In this document: positions 22,721 through 34,684 of the stretch, piece by piece
Layout: each line of letters begins with the position of its first letter
How positions within the stretch are numbered: position 1 is the first letter of the stretch
NCBI GenBank assembly: GCA_028554755.1
Contig: JAPTOF010000016.1
Coordinates: 5,865,001-5,929,000, forward strand
Origin: Cordia subcordata
Taxonomy: Eukaryota > Streptophyta > Magnoliopsida > Boraginales > Cordiaceae
DNA length: 64,000 bases
Direction of reading: 5' to 3'
Translations under genes and position numbers: made by a program
Notes under the pieces: model-generated
Told to the model about the DNA's origin: nothing
Databases searched by the model: none
What the model saw: only the letters and a program-made list of their open reading frames with translations

Positions 22721-23150
22721 TTTTGCAGTGCATATAAACTTGTCAAACTTATTTATGAATAAAAAAATAAAATATACACTTTTAGCAAATTGTGCTTATA
22801 AGTAGGTAAAGTTGTCTTATAAGTAATCAAAAAAAAAACTAAAAAAAAAAACCCTTTAACTTTTTTTTAGCTACTTATAAGTAACTAGAGCTGACCAAAT
22901 TAAAAATATTCATACCTCTTAAGGACACAAGAAAATTATAATATTGTTAATGAAAAGTCCTTTTTAGTCATTTTAATAAACAATGTTGCTTATAAATACA
23001 TATTTATCAAATATGTCAACAACTTATAAGTATATTTTATCTAATTACTTCTCGACTTATTTGGTATTTACTTATAAATATTAAAAATTACTTATTATAA
23101 ACATTATTATTTGTAAACAGGTTAAAAAAGCAAAGCCAAACGGACTCATA
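22720..23150. repeat. Inverted-repeat element upstream of the invertase gene
   Basis: The right end GCAAAGCCAAACGGACTCAT is, in reverse, close to GTGTTTGGCTTTG at 43095. Both regions then show many copies of CTTATAAGT-like words. The left end near 22720-22760 carries AAACTTGTCAAAC, matching the far end TTTGTCAAACGTG of the 43090 copy. It is a non-autonomous element of the same family, about 240 bp upstream of the invertase TATA region. Confidence 0.5.
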
Positions 23151-23356
23151 GATCTCCAAAAAGTTCGCTATTGCTGACTTTCTATGCCTTTTACAGCCAT
23201 GCAAGAAAACACCCGAACCTATCAATAGCATGCACCCTAAAAAAATTGAGATGAGAGAGATGTGAAAATATGGTAAATAAAAACATACAAATATTACTAC
23301 GCACCACACATCTGTCAACTCACAACTAAATTTAGCTCATCATCTCTCTCCATCTC

Positions 23357-23358
<2 letters not shown>

Positions 23359-23397
<39 letters not shown>
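23359..23397 (+). promoter_or_regulatory. TATA-rich (TA)n core promoter of the invertase gene
   Basis: A TATA-containing dinucleotide run of about 36 bp ends 50 bp before the invertase ATG. The short leader that follows (to 23446) has no upstream ATG. Length variation of the run between individuals is likely. Confidence 0.5.
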
Positions 23398-23398
<1 letters not shown>

Positions 23399-23446
23399 TC
23401 CTTTTCCTCCATTGCTAAGCTGTTTGTGATCACCCCCATTGCAACA

Positions 23447-26400
23447 ATGGCTCATCCAGATGAATCCTCCATTAAAGTCCCAACTCACCACACTCCCTTG
23501 CTAGATAGAAATGCCGCCGACAAGTCACAAGCGGCGACGAGGCTCACCACCGGCAGAATCATCGTTCTGTTAGCTGCTGCGTTGTTGACTGCTGCATTGG
23601 TAGTGGCATTGGTTGCTTGTGTCAAGGAGAAGAATCCAATCCCTGATGACGTGCCCCTTTGCGCCTCCTCCGGGACGGTGGCGCCGGAGGTTCTGCGCGG
23701 GGTAAGTCCGGTGGCCCGGGGGGTTGAGGAAGGGGTATCTGCCAAATCTAATGTTCATTTGTTGGGGCTGCCGCCTTCGTGTGTGTGGACCAGGAGAATG
23801 TTGGGGTGGCAAAGGACTGCCTTCCATTTTCAGCCAAAAGAGAATTGGATTAATGGTGAGTTAATTCTTGTGTTCTCTTTCTAAATCGTAATTTTCTTTA
23901 GCGTGATTCTCAAAATGTGCGTTTGCCAATACAAGCCAAAGCGTACCATAAAACTATATAAGACGTCGAGGGTGAGAATGTGACTGATGACCCGAGTTCG
24001 GTTCCAATTCCCTGTCCTTAGAGATTGTCCTCGAATTATTTAGTATTCAATACGGGAACATGTCGCGTGTTCAAAATTTGTAAGTTAGTGGCCAAGTTCC
24101 GTCAACTAAATTTTTCTTGTCATAAAAATGAAAGAAAAGAAAACTATATTAGACTGGAAAAGATACATGCATAAAATAATATATGCGCTTGGAAATTCAG
24201 ACTTATTTTTCTATTTTTTTCCATAATTATTCTCGATACACGCTAATCATTTCCCTTCTTTTGTCCTCGCAATTTCTGGATGGCATTGCTTTGACGGATT
24301 GATTTTGCTTCAGATCCTAATGGTAACTTTATTACACTCTTTATCTAGCTCTCTTTTATACACCCCTTTACATTATTTTCTGTATTTCTTGCTTATCCAA
24401 CTGCATTTAATCTCAGTTAACGGAGATTTATGTGGAGCTAAAAAGTTGAAATTAGAATAGCACTTTATACACTATTCATTTTGCATTTCAGTACCCAAAG
24501 AAAATAGAGTTGCAACATATTAAAAAAAAATGAAAACAATATAATACAACCTCGTTTACGTATCTACCTCGGCACATGCTAATAATATTGGGCGAAGGTG
24601 TGCTTGCATGATAACAGTTGTAAATAATTGATTAATGTTCCTGTGATTAATTGGCCCATAACAAGCATCTAGGATATGAGCTGTCCCTGACATGCATATA
24701 TAATCAAAGATTGGAGGATATTATTTTGACAACAAAAATCTCCAATGCATTTCAAAATGATGTCGAATATCAATATGTTTGCATAATAGATCTCCCGAAT
24801 CGTCTTGATTTTGATTCCAAAATCGTAATAGATAATGTTATAGTAGCAATATTACGAAAGAATTCTTAGACAGAGTTTTACGATCTAGAGTGAATAAAAT
24901 ATTACTAACCCCTAAATCTTATGTTGCCATGACCAGGGTCTTTGCTGTTTATCAGCCTGTCTAGCTCAATAAAGACAAATCAATGTACAAAATCTCGTTA
25001 TGTGTAAAGTGAAAAAAAAAAATTTGTTTAAAATCTATGGTACACAATTTTACTTACATTTATGCAAGTTGCTTACGTATAATATATTGAAATTGAATTA
25101 ACATTGTTCTGACCATCGAATTATATTTTATTGACATGCACCATTAAAATTATATAAATTTTGACATGAAGCTACATAATGTTACAGGTCCAGTGCTCTA
25201 TAACGGCTGGTATCATTTGTTCTATCAATACAATCCAGAGGGTGCAGTATGGGGAAACATTGTATGGGGACATGCAGTATCAAAGGACCTAATCAACTGG
25301 CTCCACCTCCCAATCGCCATGGTAATGGACCAATGGTACGACGCCAACGGGGTCTGGACCGGGTCCGCAACGATCCGCCCCGATGGCCAACTCATCATGC
25401 TATACACTGGGTCAACCAATCAATCGGTCCAGGTGCAAAATCTTGCATATCCTGCTGACCCATCAGATCCCCTACTCCTTAGTTGGGTCAAGTACTCCGG
25501 GAACCCGGTCCTCGTCCCACCGCCCGGCATCCATTTTAAGGATTTCCGCGACCCGACAACAGCGTGGCGCACGTCAGAGGGCAAGTGGCGCATCACCATT
25601 GGTTCTAAGATCAACAGAACTGGGATTTCATTGGTGTATGACACCAAGGACTTCAAAAGCTATGAGCTCTTAAAAGGGGTGCTCCATGCGGTTGAGGGTA
25701 CTGGTATGTGGGAGTGCATTGACTTTTACCCAGTTTCGAAAATCGTTGAAAATGGGCTTGACACGTCGGATAATGGGCCCGGGGTCAAACATGTGGTCAA
25801 GGCTAGCATGGATGATGATAGAAATGATTATTATACTCTTGGTACTTACGATGAAGCCAGTGGTGCATGGACCCCTGATAATCCTGACCTAGATCTTGGC
25901 TATGGATTGAGATATGATTATGGAGTTTTCTATGCATCAAAGACATTTTATGATCAAGAAAAGAAGAGAAGAATTCTATGGGGTTGGATCAAAGAGACTG
26001 ACAGTGAGCTTGCTGACATCTTGAAAGGATGGGCATCCGTAATGGTAAGTCAAGTTTGGTGTACAAAATTTCTGCCATGCATAATTTTAAAGCGTTTTTG
26101 CCCCGATTCATGAAAACTTTTTGGTTGATCAGAATGTTCCAAGGACGGTATTGCTCGACAGAAATACTGGTACCAACTTACTACAGTGGCCAGTGGAGGA
26201 GGTAGAGAAATTGAGGCAAGACAGGAAGCAGTTTGACAGGGTTGAGGTGAAATCAGGGTCAGTTGTGCACCTTGATGTTGGCATGGCTTCTCAGGTTTGT
26301 GTTTTTTAAATTCTTGATGCTATAGTTTGGAGGGCTCATGTGGATTGTTTTTTTCTTCAAAAGCATTTTTTTTGAGCTTTTGAAAAAGTTACTTAAAATT

Positions 26401-27802
26401 TGCTTTTTTAGAAGTTAAAAATTTTAGGTTTTGGAAAAAAAAAAACTGAAAATGAGAATTTTTTTCCCTTGAGTTTTATCTCCTTTTTTTTTTTTAAATC
26501 TAATATAAATATTTAATGTAAAAAAGATGCACTTCTTTCAGGGGAAAAAAAATGCTCTTTTATAAAAAAAAAAAAAGTCAATCCAAATAGACCCTTAAAT
26601 TAGAATCTTGGCTTAATTATATATATGATAATCACCATTGTTGAGTTTGCAGATAGATATTGAGGCTGAATTTGAATTAGATGAAGAAGCATTGGGGAGA
26701 ATTGAAGGAAATGATGAGGGATATAATTGCAGTACCAGTGGTGGAGCTGCTGAACGTGGCGCTTTGGGACCATTTGGCTTATTGGTTCTTTCAGATAAGG
26801 ACCTCTCTGAGCAGACTCCAGTCTACTTCTATATTGTAAAACGCAAAGATGGAAAATTTAAAACGCATTTCTGTGCTGATCAAACAAGGTTTCTTCCTTC
26901 TTCTCTTAGTACTCTTACATAGTTATTCAAATCAAAAGTTAAATCTCTCTAGTCTAATAGCAACATTGTGCACAAAACGCCTGCTATGCACAATGTCACA
27001 AAATTATGGAATATCATGCATGTAATCTCTTGTAGGTCGTCTAAGGCAGAAGATGTCGTCAAGCAAATATATGGAAGTGCGGTGCCAGTACTAAAAGGTG
27101 AAAGATTAACTATGAGGATATTGGTAAGTGGATGTCTCTTTTGATTGGGTTAATTCTTTTACAGGTTTCTAAATTATGATATGCGGGACATTTTAGTCTC
27201 TGAACCATCAAAATGAATGTTTTGGTTTCTAAATTATCTATTGTTAGACTACATTAGTCCTTTCACCATTCTTGTCCAAAAACTAGCTATTTCTGTCCAA
27301 AAACTAAGGTTATTCACACAATTATGGTATATAAAGAGCTAAAAGTAGTGTTAGTTTTTGAACAAAAATAATTAAAAAAGTTGATGGTGACATAACTTTT
27401 TGGGTGAAATAAAAAAAAAAATGATTATGCCTAACATTTAATAGTTCAGGGTCCAAAAGACTTCCTTTGATAATCCTTGTCATAATTTAAGGACTTTTAA
27501 AGAAATTAATCCCTTTTGATTTCTTTTTTCCATGGAAACTAAATATATATACAATGCATACACATGGCTAAACTGGGCTTTTTCTTTTTTTTTCTTTTTT
27601 TTCTTTTTAGGTGGATCATTCGATAGTAGAAAGCTTTGCACAACGGGGAAGATCATGCATCACTACACGAATATACCCCACGAAAGCCATCCATGAAGAA
27701 GCCAAGCTATTTTTGTTCAACAATGCAACCGATACAAGCATAACTGCTTCCCTCAAGATATGGCAAATGAGTACTGCACAAGTAGAGTACTACAAACAGT
27801 AG
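23447..27802 (+). CDS. Vacuolar acid invertase (beta-fructofuranosidase, GH32)
   Basis: The enzyme hydrolyses sucrose to glucose and fructose in the vacuole. Seven exons: 23447-23855, 24314-24322, 25188-26044, 26133-26294, 26653-26888, 27036-27123 and 27611-27802, giving 650 aa. The N terminus has a dileucine sorting motif (HTPLLD) and one membrane anchor (about residues 40-60, Leu/Ala/Val-rich), typical of vacuolar rather than cell-wall invertases. The NDPNG motif has the nucleophile D137; its DPN codons come from the 9-nt exon 2. RDP is at 260-262. WECIDF at 314-319 holds the acid/base Glu 315, with Ile where vacuolar enzymes usually have Val and cell-wall ones Pro. ATG 23447 is the first ATG after the TATA run. 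Introns 4 and 6 carry MITE-like insertions. No lesion was seen. It lies 3.1 kb downstream of the TPP gene on the same strand. Confidence 0.96.
24314..24322 (+). other. 9-nt mini-exon encoding the DPN of NDPNG
   Basis: GCTTCAG^ATCCTAATG^GTAAC supplies the codons for Asp-Pro-Asn and joins in phase with exons 1 and 3. Such a mini-exon is known in plant invertase genes. The flanking introns are 458 and 865 bp. Confidence 0.95.
26331..26598. repeat. MITE-like element in invertase intron 4
   Basis: The left end AGGGCTCATGTGGATTGTTT and the right end CAATCCAAATAGACCCTT are imperfect inverted repeats. The interior consists of A/T runs. It is the same family as the TPP intron elements. Confidence 0.6.
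27147..27514. repeat. Terminal-inverted-repeat element in invertase intron 6
   Basis: The left arm GGGTTAATTCTTTTACAGG, continuing to TAAATTATGA, matches in reverse the right arm TCATAATTTAAGGAC, ending AAATTAATCCC. Arms are about 60-70 bp and the whole about 370 bp, with no ORF. It is a non-autonomous DNA transposon that nearly fills the intron. Confidence 0.6.
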
Positions 27803-29260
27803 CAGTCCAGCACACAAAATTCTTGTTATGTGCAGAGTTAGAAGCGGACCTATTGAAAAGTCTGTAGTGCGTGGATTTCAAAGACACAGAGCCAAGGATT
27901 TACGACATCATTCCTTTTTGCTCCAAAAATTATTAATGTTTGGGAAACCATTTCCCTTCTGTGATTCTTTTATGCGGGAAAAATTTGGAATTTTTTTTGA
28001 ATGAATAAAGAGAATTAAATAGAGCAGCCGCTTTTGCTCTATCTAGTCTTGATTTACTCAATTCATATCCATGCATTTCTCACTACTCGTCTGCAATAAG
28101 TAATTGAACTATTGACTTCAGCAAAAGCTAAAATTTTGAGAAAAATGCACAATATAATTCAACTTTTTCTAAAAGCCAAAAATTTTAACTTTTTAAAGCA
28201 ACCATTTTTTTCACCTATATCATAAATATCACATATCTCATATCAGTGTACAATTATTATAAGTACGTTTCACATAACTCGAAACCTAACAACTATGCAT
28301 CTAATCCACAGGAATATAATAGAGGTTCATGATACCTAGGATGATTTAATACAACAATGTTGTAGTGACTCTGCAGTGTTAAAATTCATTCTAATGTTTA
28401 ACGTGAATTTATTATGTTAGTGTTTGATCACTTGGACGCAAGTTCGGAAATAGTATAACTAACGCTTGTACGTAATTAGCCACACACACAAAAGGGGAAA
28501 AAGAATTTTGTTCAACTTACTAATCTTTAAATCCATCAGAATAAAGAACAGGGCCTCGTTTGCCGTACATTGTTGGGCCTATGAAATAATCGTGTGGTCT
28601 ATTTCTTGGTGCTTTAATGGGAAGCGTTGCCAAGCCTTTAAACAATGATTATAACTTAACACAACATTACAATTTGAATCTATATAATATTACAAGAGAA
28701 GTCTAGTAATTATAAGCTGATAAATAGTTATCATTGCGTCTCCCTCATCATTTATAACCTGTTTGGCTAAGCTTATTTAGGGTTTAGAAGTTGCAAATAG
28801 TAAAAAGCATGTGAAATAATGTTTTTTCTCAAAGAACTTATAAGTTGCAAAATAAGCAGAGTTAAACAAGCTCTTAATTTGATTAAAGGGATCAAAATTT
28901 GTATAATTTTGCATTCTTAAGATCCTTTCTGTTTAATATATGTAATATTCCAATATGGAAGTACCTCTATACTATATTTTACTTTGTATAACTTAAAATC
29001 TATTTAATCTTGAGTAGAGTTTTAGTAAAAGTATAATTAGGCAGAAGTTATTGACTGTTTAGCCTTACTTTCAACTAGTATGAGAGTAATGCTAAGTTTT
29101 TATAAAATATATGGGGATATTTTTGAAAAAAGAAAAACAAAATAACTTCTCATATAATATAAAAAACAATTTTGCGAAAACAAATTCATGAAAGAGCTTT
29201 AGTTTGCAACCTCTATTTTAGGTTTTTTTTAAGTTTAACTTTTTCTCAAAATCATTTTGA
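27803..29260. other. Invertase 3'UTR and intergenic DNA
   Basis: The 3'UTR probably ends near 28010-28030 (GAATGAATAAAGAG). The rest is gene-free. A small inverted-repeat element lies at about 28755-28876 (CCTGTTTGGCTAAGCTTATT, and in reverse at the other end). Confidence 0.55.
28755..28876. repeat. Small MITE-like inverted repeat
   Basis: The left end CCTGTTTGGCTAAGCTTATT and the right end AATAAGCAGAGTTAAACAAG are imperfect inverted copies about 120 bp apart. ACTTATAAGTTGC inside resembles the 22720 and 43090 elements. Confidence 0.45.
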
Positions 29261-29261
29261 A

Positions 29262-29740
29262 AAAAAGTACCAAATAAGAGACCATTTGTTCTTTGAGTGT
29301 GGCATGGCAAGAAGAATTTGGAATTATGGTATGACTATTCCCAAAGGCTGCACGAGTCTAAAGAAGTGGGAAGATATTACCAATTGACTCATCTCTGTGG
29401 TCCATCAGAAATCTTTGTAAGGTATTATTTCGAGGCTCTTTTCCAGTTCTACAATTCTTCACATCTGAAAAGAGAGGAACTACAGATCGCACTGGAATAT
29501 TGCTTCGTCGGAAGATACCATTTTTGCTAATATTTCCTTTGACCTTTGTCACTCTATGTGCAAAGGTATGAGATTTAAGGACAATGGTCTTAATAGGTCT
29601 CTATATAGGAGTTGTCATATTGACTTTAGTATTTTGAGATAATTCTTCTTGGCCAGTTACTGTTGTTTGAACTAGCTGCTGTTTTGTAAATATTTTTTGA
29701 TATAATGATAATTTCTCTCTTTCTACTTAGCCAAAAAAAA
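29262..29740 (+). mobile_element. LINE (non-LTR retrotransposon) 3' fragment
   Basis: The frame from 29268 encodes DHLFFECGMARRIW, the reverse-transcriptase zinc-binding (zf-RVT) signature of plant LINE ORF2 proteins. After a frame change, a stretch near 29460-29500 reads HI*KERNYRSH, matching the usual IWKERN segment with its Trp turned to a stop. Then come a 3' tail and a short A-run near 29732. Only the last few hundred bases remain, as expected from 5'-truncated insertion followed by decay. Confidence 0.75.
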
Positions 29741-29921
29741 ACACCAAACAAGTTAGTTTTAGGCTCTACCTGGCCTAACTATAGAATTTAGTTATTGACT
29801 AGTTGAGCTTTTAAAATCAAACCTTCGGGTATAAGTGTGGTTGAACAAAGATTGTTTGCTATTTAAGTATTAAGTTTTCAGCTGTTTTGAGAGCATTATT
29901 AGACTTTTAAGTATATAGTTT

Positions 29922-29926
29922 GGTAT
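29922..29926. repeat. Left target-site duplication GGTAT of the copia element
   Basis: GGTAT lies directly before the left LTR and again at 35990-35994 directly after the right LTR. Five base pairs is the usual duplication for Ty1/copia integrases. Confidence 0.8.
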
Positions 29927-30311
29927 TAATGGAGGTTAAACGCATAGAATCTCAAATAAATATAAATAAACTAATAAGGTAACATGCCCAAAAGAATCTT
30001 CTACTTGTATTACTGATCAAAAGGCACATAATAAATAAGTACATTAATTTCACCGCGTAGAAATCTCTTCACGGTAAGTCTCAAGTGTTGAGAAAGAGAG
30101 AGAGAAAGAGAGAGCAAAGTATCGTACAGAGAAAAAACTTTTTCGAGAGAGAGAGAGAAGATTATTCTGATAATGATACAATTCTTTTATCCTTTGTGTA
30201 AGTTGTATTATCTAATACAACTTCCTTTAACTGCTTTGAATAGTTATCTATTTAATTATCTTATCTAGGTCAGGTTGACCCATCATAGGCGCCCTGACCC
30301 AAAATCCAACA
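29927..30311 (-). repeat. 3' LTR of the copia element
   Basis: This 385-bp LTR is the 3' one because the element reads leftward. It matches 35600-35989 along its whole length with many substitutions and small indels. The plus-strand end CCAACA is intact (CA), while the start has become TA. The adjacent sequence, read on the minus strand, is the purine-rich GGGTGAGTAGGAGA, a polypurine tract. Confidence 0.9.
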
Positions 30312-31350
30312 TCTCCTACTCACCCATGATAGGCTCAACATGACTCTTGCTTTTCTCTATACTACAATGTCCATAGAGACTAATAGGTCGTGCGACTAGC
30401 ATACTTCGAGAGCTTTAATATTATATATATGTTAATAAGACATGTCAACAAAGTAATTCACGTATGCCATACCCTAGATCATTAAGTCACAATTGTATAT
30501 CACATAGATCTCATCAAATCATTATTAACTTCTTGTATCCATAATTATGATAAACAGCTCAAAGTGATTATAATTGGTTGACTAGTGAATACAACTTAAA
30601 AATAAAATTGTGACACTAACAATCAAGAATGATCTTTCCCTAACCTAGAATCTCTTAATATTAATTCAGTTTGCTTTTTTGGAAATACCCTACTAGATCG
30701 AATCATTCATGACCATTGCTAATACTTCAAGATAGTGAGCACTGAACAAGATCTCAAGAACCAGATAGGGTCTTAAAGGTACTAAATTTTCAAGGTCTCA
30801 CACAATGAAAAGTTGAGATCTATACTTTCATTTACTTGATGGTTGATTTAAATGCACATGGTATGAAATACGTGATATGGTATTTTTTTCCTTTTGCATG
30901 GAGTGCATGTCTTGCTTTTAGCTAAATAATATACAGATGATAATGCAGACATGCTTATGTCTAACTTGAGTTCTCTATACTACTAAAAAAAAATCCACTT
31001 GAACTCACATCTGGCCTCCAAGATAGATAAAGTGAACTGTGGAAGAGATTGACCCTCGGTAATAATTAGCATTGTATTTGTGACCTCATCTTGATACTTA
31101 ATTAAGATGACTTGCAATTTTTTTAAGCTTGATCTCTCAATTATCACCTAAACAAATAGATTAAAATTTGTCTCATCTCTGCTAGCACAAAGCAATGGAG
31201 GCAATTACCTATGTGAGAGGGTTAATCTTTAAACTATTTGATATACCATTTAAATTCACATGACATTTTCGTGCATTCAACAATAACTTCATAAGTACTA
31301 AAACATAATCATTTACTTTATGAACATTTTAAAAAATAACATCTACTACA

Positions 31351-31698
31351 TTAACATCTACGTAGTCTTAGAGATTTTACATGGTTCATAAACACATATG
31401 TAGGGACCAGTTTCATCATGGGATCTGTTAACATCTTATGTGTAGATATATAGTTTATGTTCACTTCTTTGCATGCAACCATTTCTATAACAAAATTATA
31501 TTTGGTGTCAATGTGCTTAATTTTATAGTGAAACTTAGGATCTTTTATATAAGCAATTGCTGCTTGACTGTCACAATTAACTAATACTAGACTTGCAGGA
31601 TTATCAATAACTCCTAAGTGATCCAAGAATCTATTAAGCCACATAGTTTCTTGTATTGCTACCGAAAAAGCCACAAATTCAGCCTCCATTGTGGACAA
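31351..31698 (-). pseudogene. Copia RNase H domain fragment
   Basis: The frame holds MSTMEAEFVAFS, a CDSQAAI segment, KHIDTKYNFV and a C-terminal NYISTHKMLTDPMMK. This is the classic end of a copia polyprotein (STxEAEY, DNQSAI, KHIDIRYHFV, TKxxLADxxTK). Upstream parts of the reverse transcriptase are scattered over several frames in 31700-32800. Confidence 0.9.
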
Positions 31699-32810
31699 AT
31701 CTATACAAGTTTGTTTTTTACTACTCTAAGAAATAGTGTCATTATCTAGTAAGAAAACATATCTGGAGATAGATTTTCTCTCATTTAAATCTCCTTCCCA
31801 ATCAGCATCAATATAGCCTTTTAATCGTAAATCATTCCCTTGATAGCATAATGCATAATCATCATTACCTTTTAAAAACCTTAAATCCTTTTGACAACTT
31901 CCAAAGTTCTAGACCTGGATTAGATTGTTACCGACTTACCATTCCAACAGCAAAACAAATATCAATCTTGTACACATCATTGCATACATCAAGCTCCTAA
32001 CAACACTAGAGTATTGAACTCTTTTCTTTCATTCCCTTTTTTTGTGAAAGTCTTCAGACACAATATATGGCTCAATCTAACGCCTTTTGCTATAAGAGTG
32101 TTTATCGGTTTGCAATTTTGCATATTAAATCGTTCAAGGATTTTTTTACTATATCACTCTTGAGAAAGAGATATCAATTTCTTTGAATGATCTCATGAAA
32201 TCTTAACTCCAAGAGTAGATGTTGCTTCACCCATTTTTGTCATCTCAAATTTAGATGATAATCATCTTTTGAAAGATTCGACAAACTCCTTATCATTCCC
32301 AGTTATAAGTATGTCAATGTATAATGTTAAGATAACAAACTTATCTTAAGATCTTTTGGCACACACAGCGGTCCAAACTATCATGACAAAATCATATGTC
32401 ATAATTATGTTATACAATCTTATATTCCATTGTCTTGAAGACTACTTTAACCATAAACAGATTTCAATAATCTATAAACTTTGTGTTCTTAGCCTTGCAC
32501 TATGAAACCTTTAGGTTGAACCACGTATATTTCTTCTTCTAACTCTTTATTGATAAATGTAGTCTTTACATCCATTTAATGTAGTTCAAGATCCATACTG
32601 GCCACTATTGCTGGGATAAGACGTACTGAGTTAAATCTAACAACAGGTGAAAAGATTTCCTAGTCCTTCCTGTTGAGTATAACCTTTAGCCACAAGACGA
32701 GCCTTATATTTGTCAATGGATCATTCAGCTTTTCACTTGATTTTAAGAACTCATTTATTCCCTATAGCTCTACGTCCTTTTAAAAGATCAACCAGTTCCC
32801 AAACACCATT

Positions 32811-33068
32811 TCATCTCATTGACTCCATTTCGAATTCCAACGCTTTAATGCACTTTTCATTATCACAGCATGAGAGAGCCTCTTTTATATTTCTAGGCTC
32901 ATTTTCATCTAACAAAGCAACCATGAAAGCTTCTTCTTCAATCTCAAAACGACGATGAGGGATACTAGTCAGACTAGTGTGTCGAAATAGTGGTTTATCT
33001 AAAAGTGGCTTATAATTATTAAGTTGTCCACTGTTATTGTTGCCTATACCCAGATTAAGTAATGGCAA
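32811..33068 (-). pseudogene. Copia reverse transcriptase N-terminal fragment
   Basis: The segment EPRNIKEALSC, continuing CIKALEFEMESM, is the start of the RVT_2 domain, which in copia elements follows the integrase. It is cut off by a stop or frame change at its C-terminal side. Confidence 0.75.
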
Positions 33069-33189
33069 ATTTTATACCAGTAATTGTAACTCTTGTGAAG
33101 TCAATTCTTTACTTTGCAGATTGCTCCACTAAAATTAGGAGCAGTAACAGTATCTTGATCCAAAGTTTCATATACAGAGAAGTCAAAAC

Positions 33190-33471
33190 CTATCTTACCC
33201 TTGCTAGGAAACTTATCCTCCAAGAATGTGACATCTTGTGATTCAAATTTAGTAACACTCCACTTTCTTGCTCACAAATAAACACATATCCTTTGGAATG
33301 TTTAGAGTATCTAATGAAAATAATCTTTTTTCCTCTAGCTCCCAACTTTCCATATTTGTCGGTAGGATCGTGAGTATAAGCAGCACATTCCAAAGGTTTT
33401 AGAAAATCTAAATTTGGTTTTTTGCTACTCCATAACTCATATGGAGTGGTAGTAACTGATTTGGAAGGCAC
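33190..33471 (-). pseudogene. Copia integrase C-terminal fragment
   Basis: The frame reads TPYELWSSKKPNLDFLKPLE, then a segment like DKYGKLGARGKKIIFIRY, then SKGYVFI. This is the typical copia integrase C-terminal region (PYExWxGKKP...LRVFGC...LxxKxxxxIFxGYS). Confidence 0.9.
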
Positions 33472-34007
33472 TCAGTTAAGTATATAGGCAACAGTAAGCA
33501 AAGAATCACCCCAAAAGTTGATTGGTAACTTTGCTATTCGATCATATACCTAACCATTTCTAAAAGAGTTCTATTCGTTCTTTCCGAAACACCATTTTGT
33601 TGTGGAGTAACAGGAATAGTTAGCTATCTTTATATCCCTTTTTTATCACATAATTGTCTAAAATGATCAGACAAATAAGCACAACCTCAATCAGTTCTAA
33701 AAGCTTTCACTTTTTTGTCTAGTTAATTTTCAACCAAATTTATAAATCTTTTAAAACAATATAATTATTCATATTTATGAGAAATCAAATAGACATAGAC
33801 ATATCGAGTATAATCATCAATAAATGTAATTAAATGTACAGCTTCATGTCTTGCTTTCACGTTCATAAGACCACATATGTCAGAGTGAATTAATTGTCAT
33901 TGAACCTTAGCTTTGGTTCCTTTTCCAAATGGTTTTCATGTTGTCTTACCAGTTAGGCAATGTTCATAAACAGGTAATTCAACCTTATCAAGATTACCCA
34001 ACAAGCC

Positions 34008-34241
34008 TTATTTAGCTAGTATTTGCATTCTCTGTTGGCCTATATGGCCAAGTCTAACATGCCACACATTAACATCACATGCATCATTACTAGAAGAAGC
34101 AAAAATCGAATAACTAATATTACTTCTAATATTGTATAAGTCTAATACAATAAAACCATGTGGAAAGTATCCAGAACCATAATAAGTAGTATCTAAGTAC
34201 ATATACATACCAAATAATATCAGGGTTAATAAGTGAAACAA
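34008..34241 (-). pseudogene. Copia GAG-pre-integrase fragment
   Basis: The C-terminal part has VWHVRLGHIGQQRM, the HHCC zinc-finger entry (WHxRLGHxxxxxM) that starts the integrase region of copia polyproteins. Confidence 0.85.
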
Positions 34242-34257
34242 AACATACCATCAAAAA

Positions 34258-34340
34258 AGCAAACAATAAAAATCGAACTCAAGACCACTCAGGAACAAAT
34301 AATAACTTGTATGCACTGAACCACTAGGCTATCTTAAGGA
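34258..34340 (-). repeat. Possible tRNA-derived SINE head
   Basis: Read on the minus strand, TAGCCTAGTGG (34331-34321) fits a pol III A box. About 45 nt later GAGTTCGATT (34280-34271) resembles a B box. This spacing and order are those of tRNA-derived SINEs. No cloverleaf or 3' tail could be shown. It lies inside the copia element's 5' internal region. Confidence 0.35.
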
Positions 34341-34684
34341 ATCTTGTCAAGTAAAAGGTGGCAATGATATATATTTGAAAACTTTTAGCTAACAAAAGAT
34401 AAAAGAATAAAAAAAATTAAAAACCAAAGGTTGGTGGCCGCCACCCCATGCCACGACCATAGCTCCACCTGTGATATGATCTATAATATTTAAACTTGCA
34501 TCCAAATAACTCAAAGCTAAAAGAATCTTTAAGTCTTTCCCTTTAAATTAGTGTTCTAGCAATTACAAGAGTTTTAATTAGGATTGGCATCATTTTTGTA
34601 ACAAATACAAAGATCCTATTAGATATAAACAATGCAATAATTGACAAATTATTGATTCTAATAAAATAAACCACATAAAAGAAT

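Noticed and set aside
23426..23446. Extending the invertase N terminus upstream
   Set aside because: The extension would start at GTG. The ATG at 23447 gives the normal vacuolar-invertase N terminus.
24651..24869. 72-aa ORF in invertase intron 2
   Set aside because: It starts at a non-ATG codon inside a spliced intron and matches no family I know.
34258..34340. Functional tRNA gene on the minus strand
   Set aside because: A- and B-box-like words are present, but no cloverleaf, anticodon arm or acceptor pairing could be drawn. Kept only as a possible SINE head.
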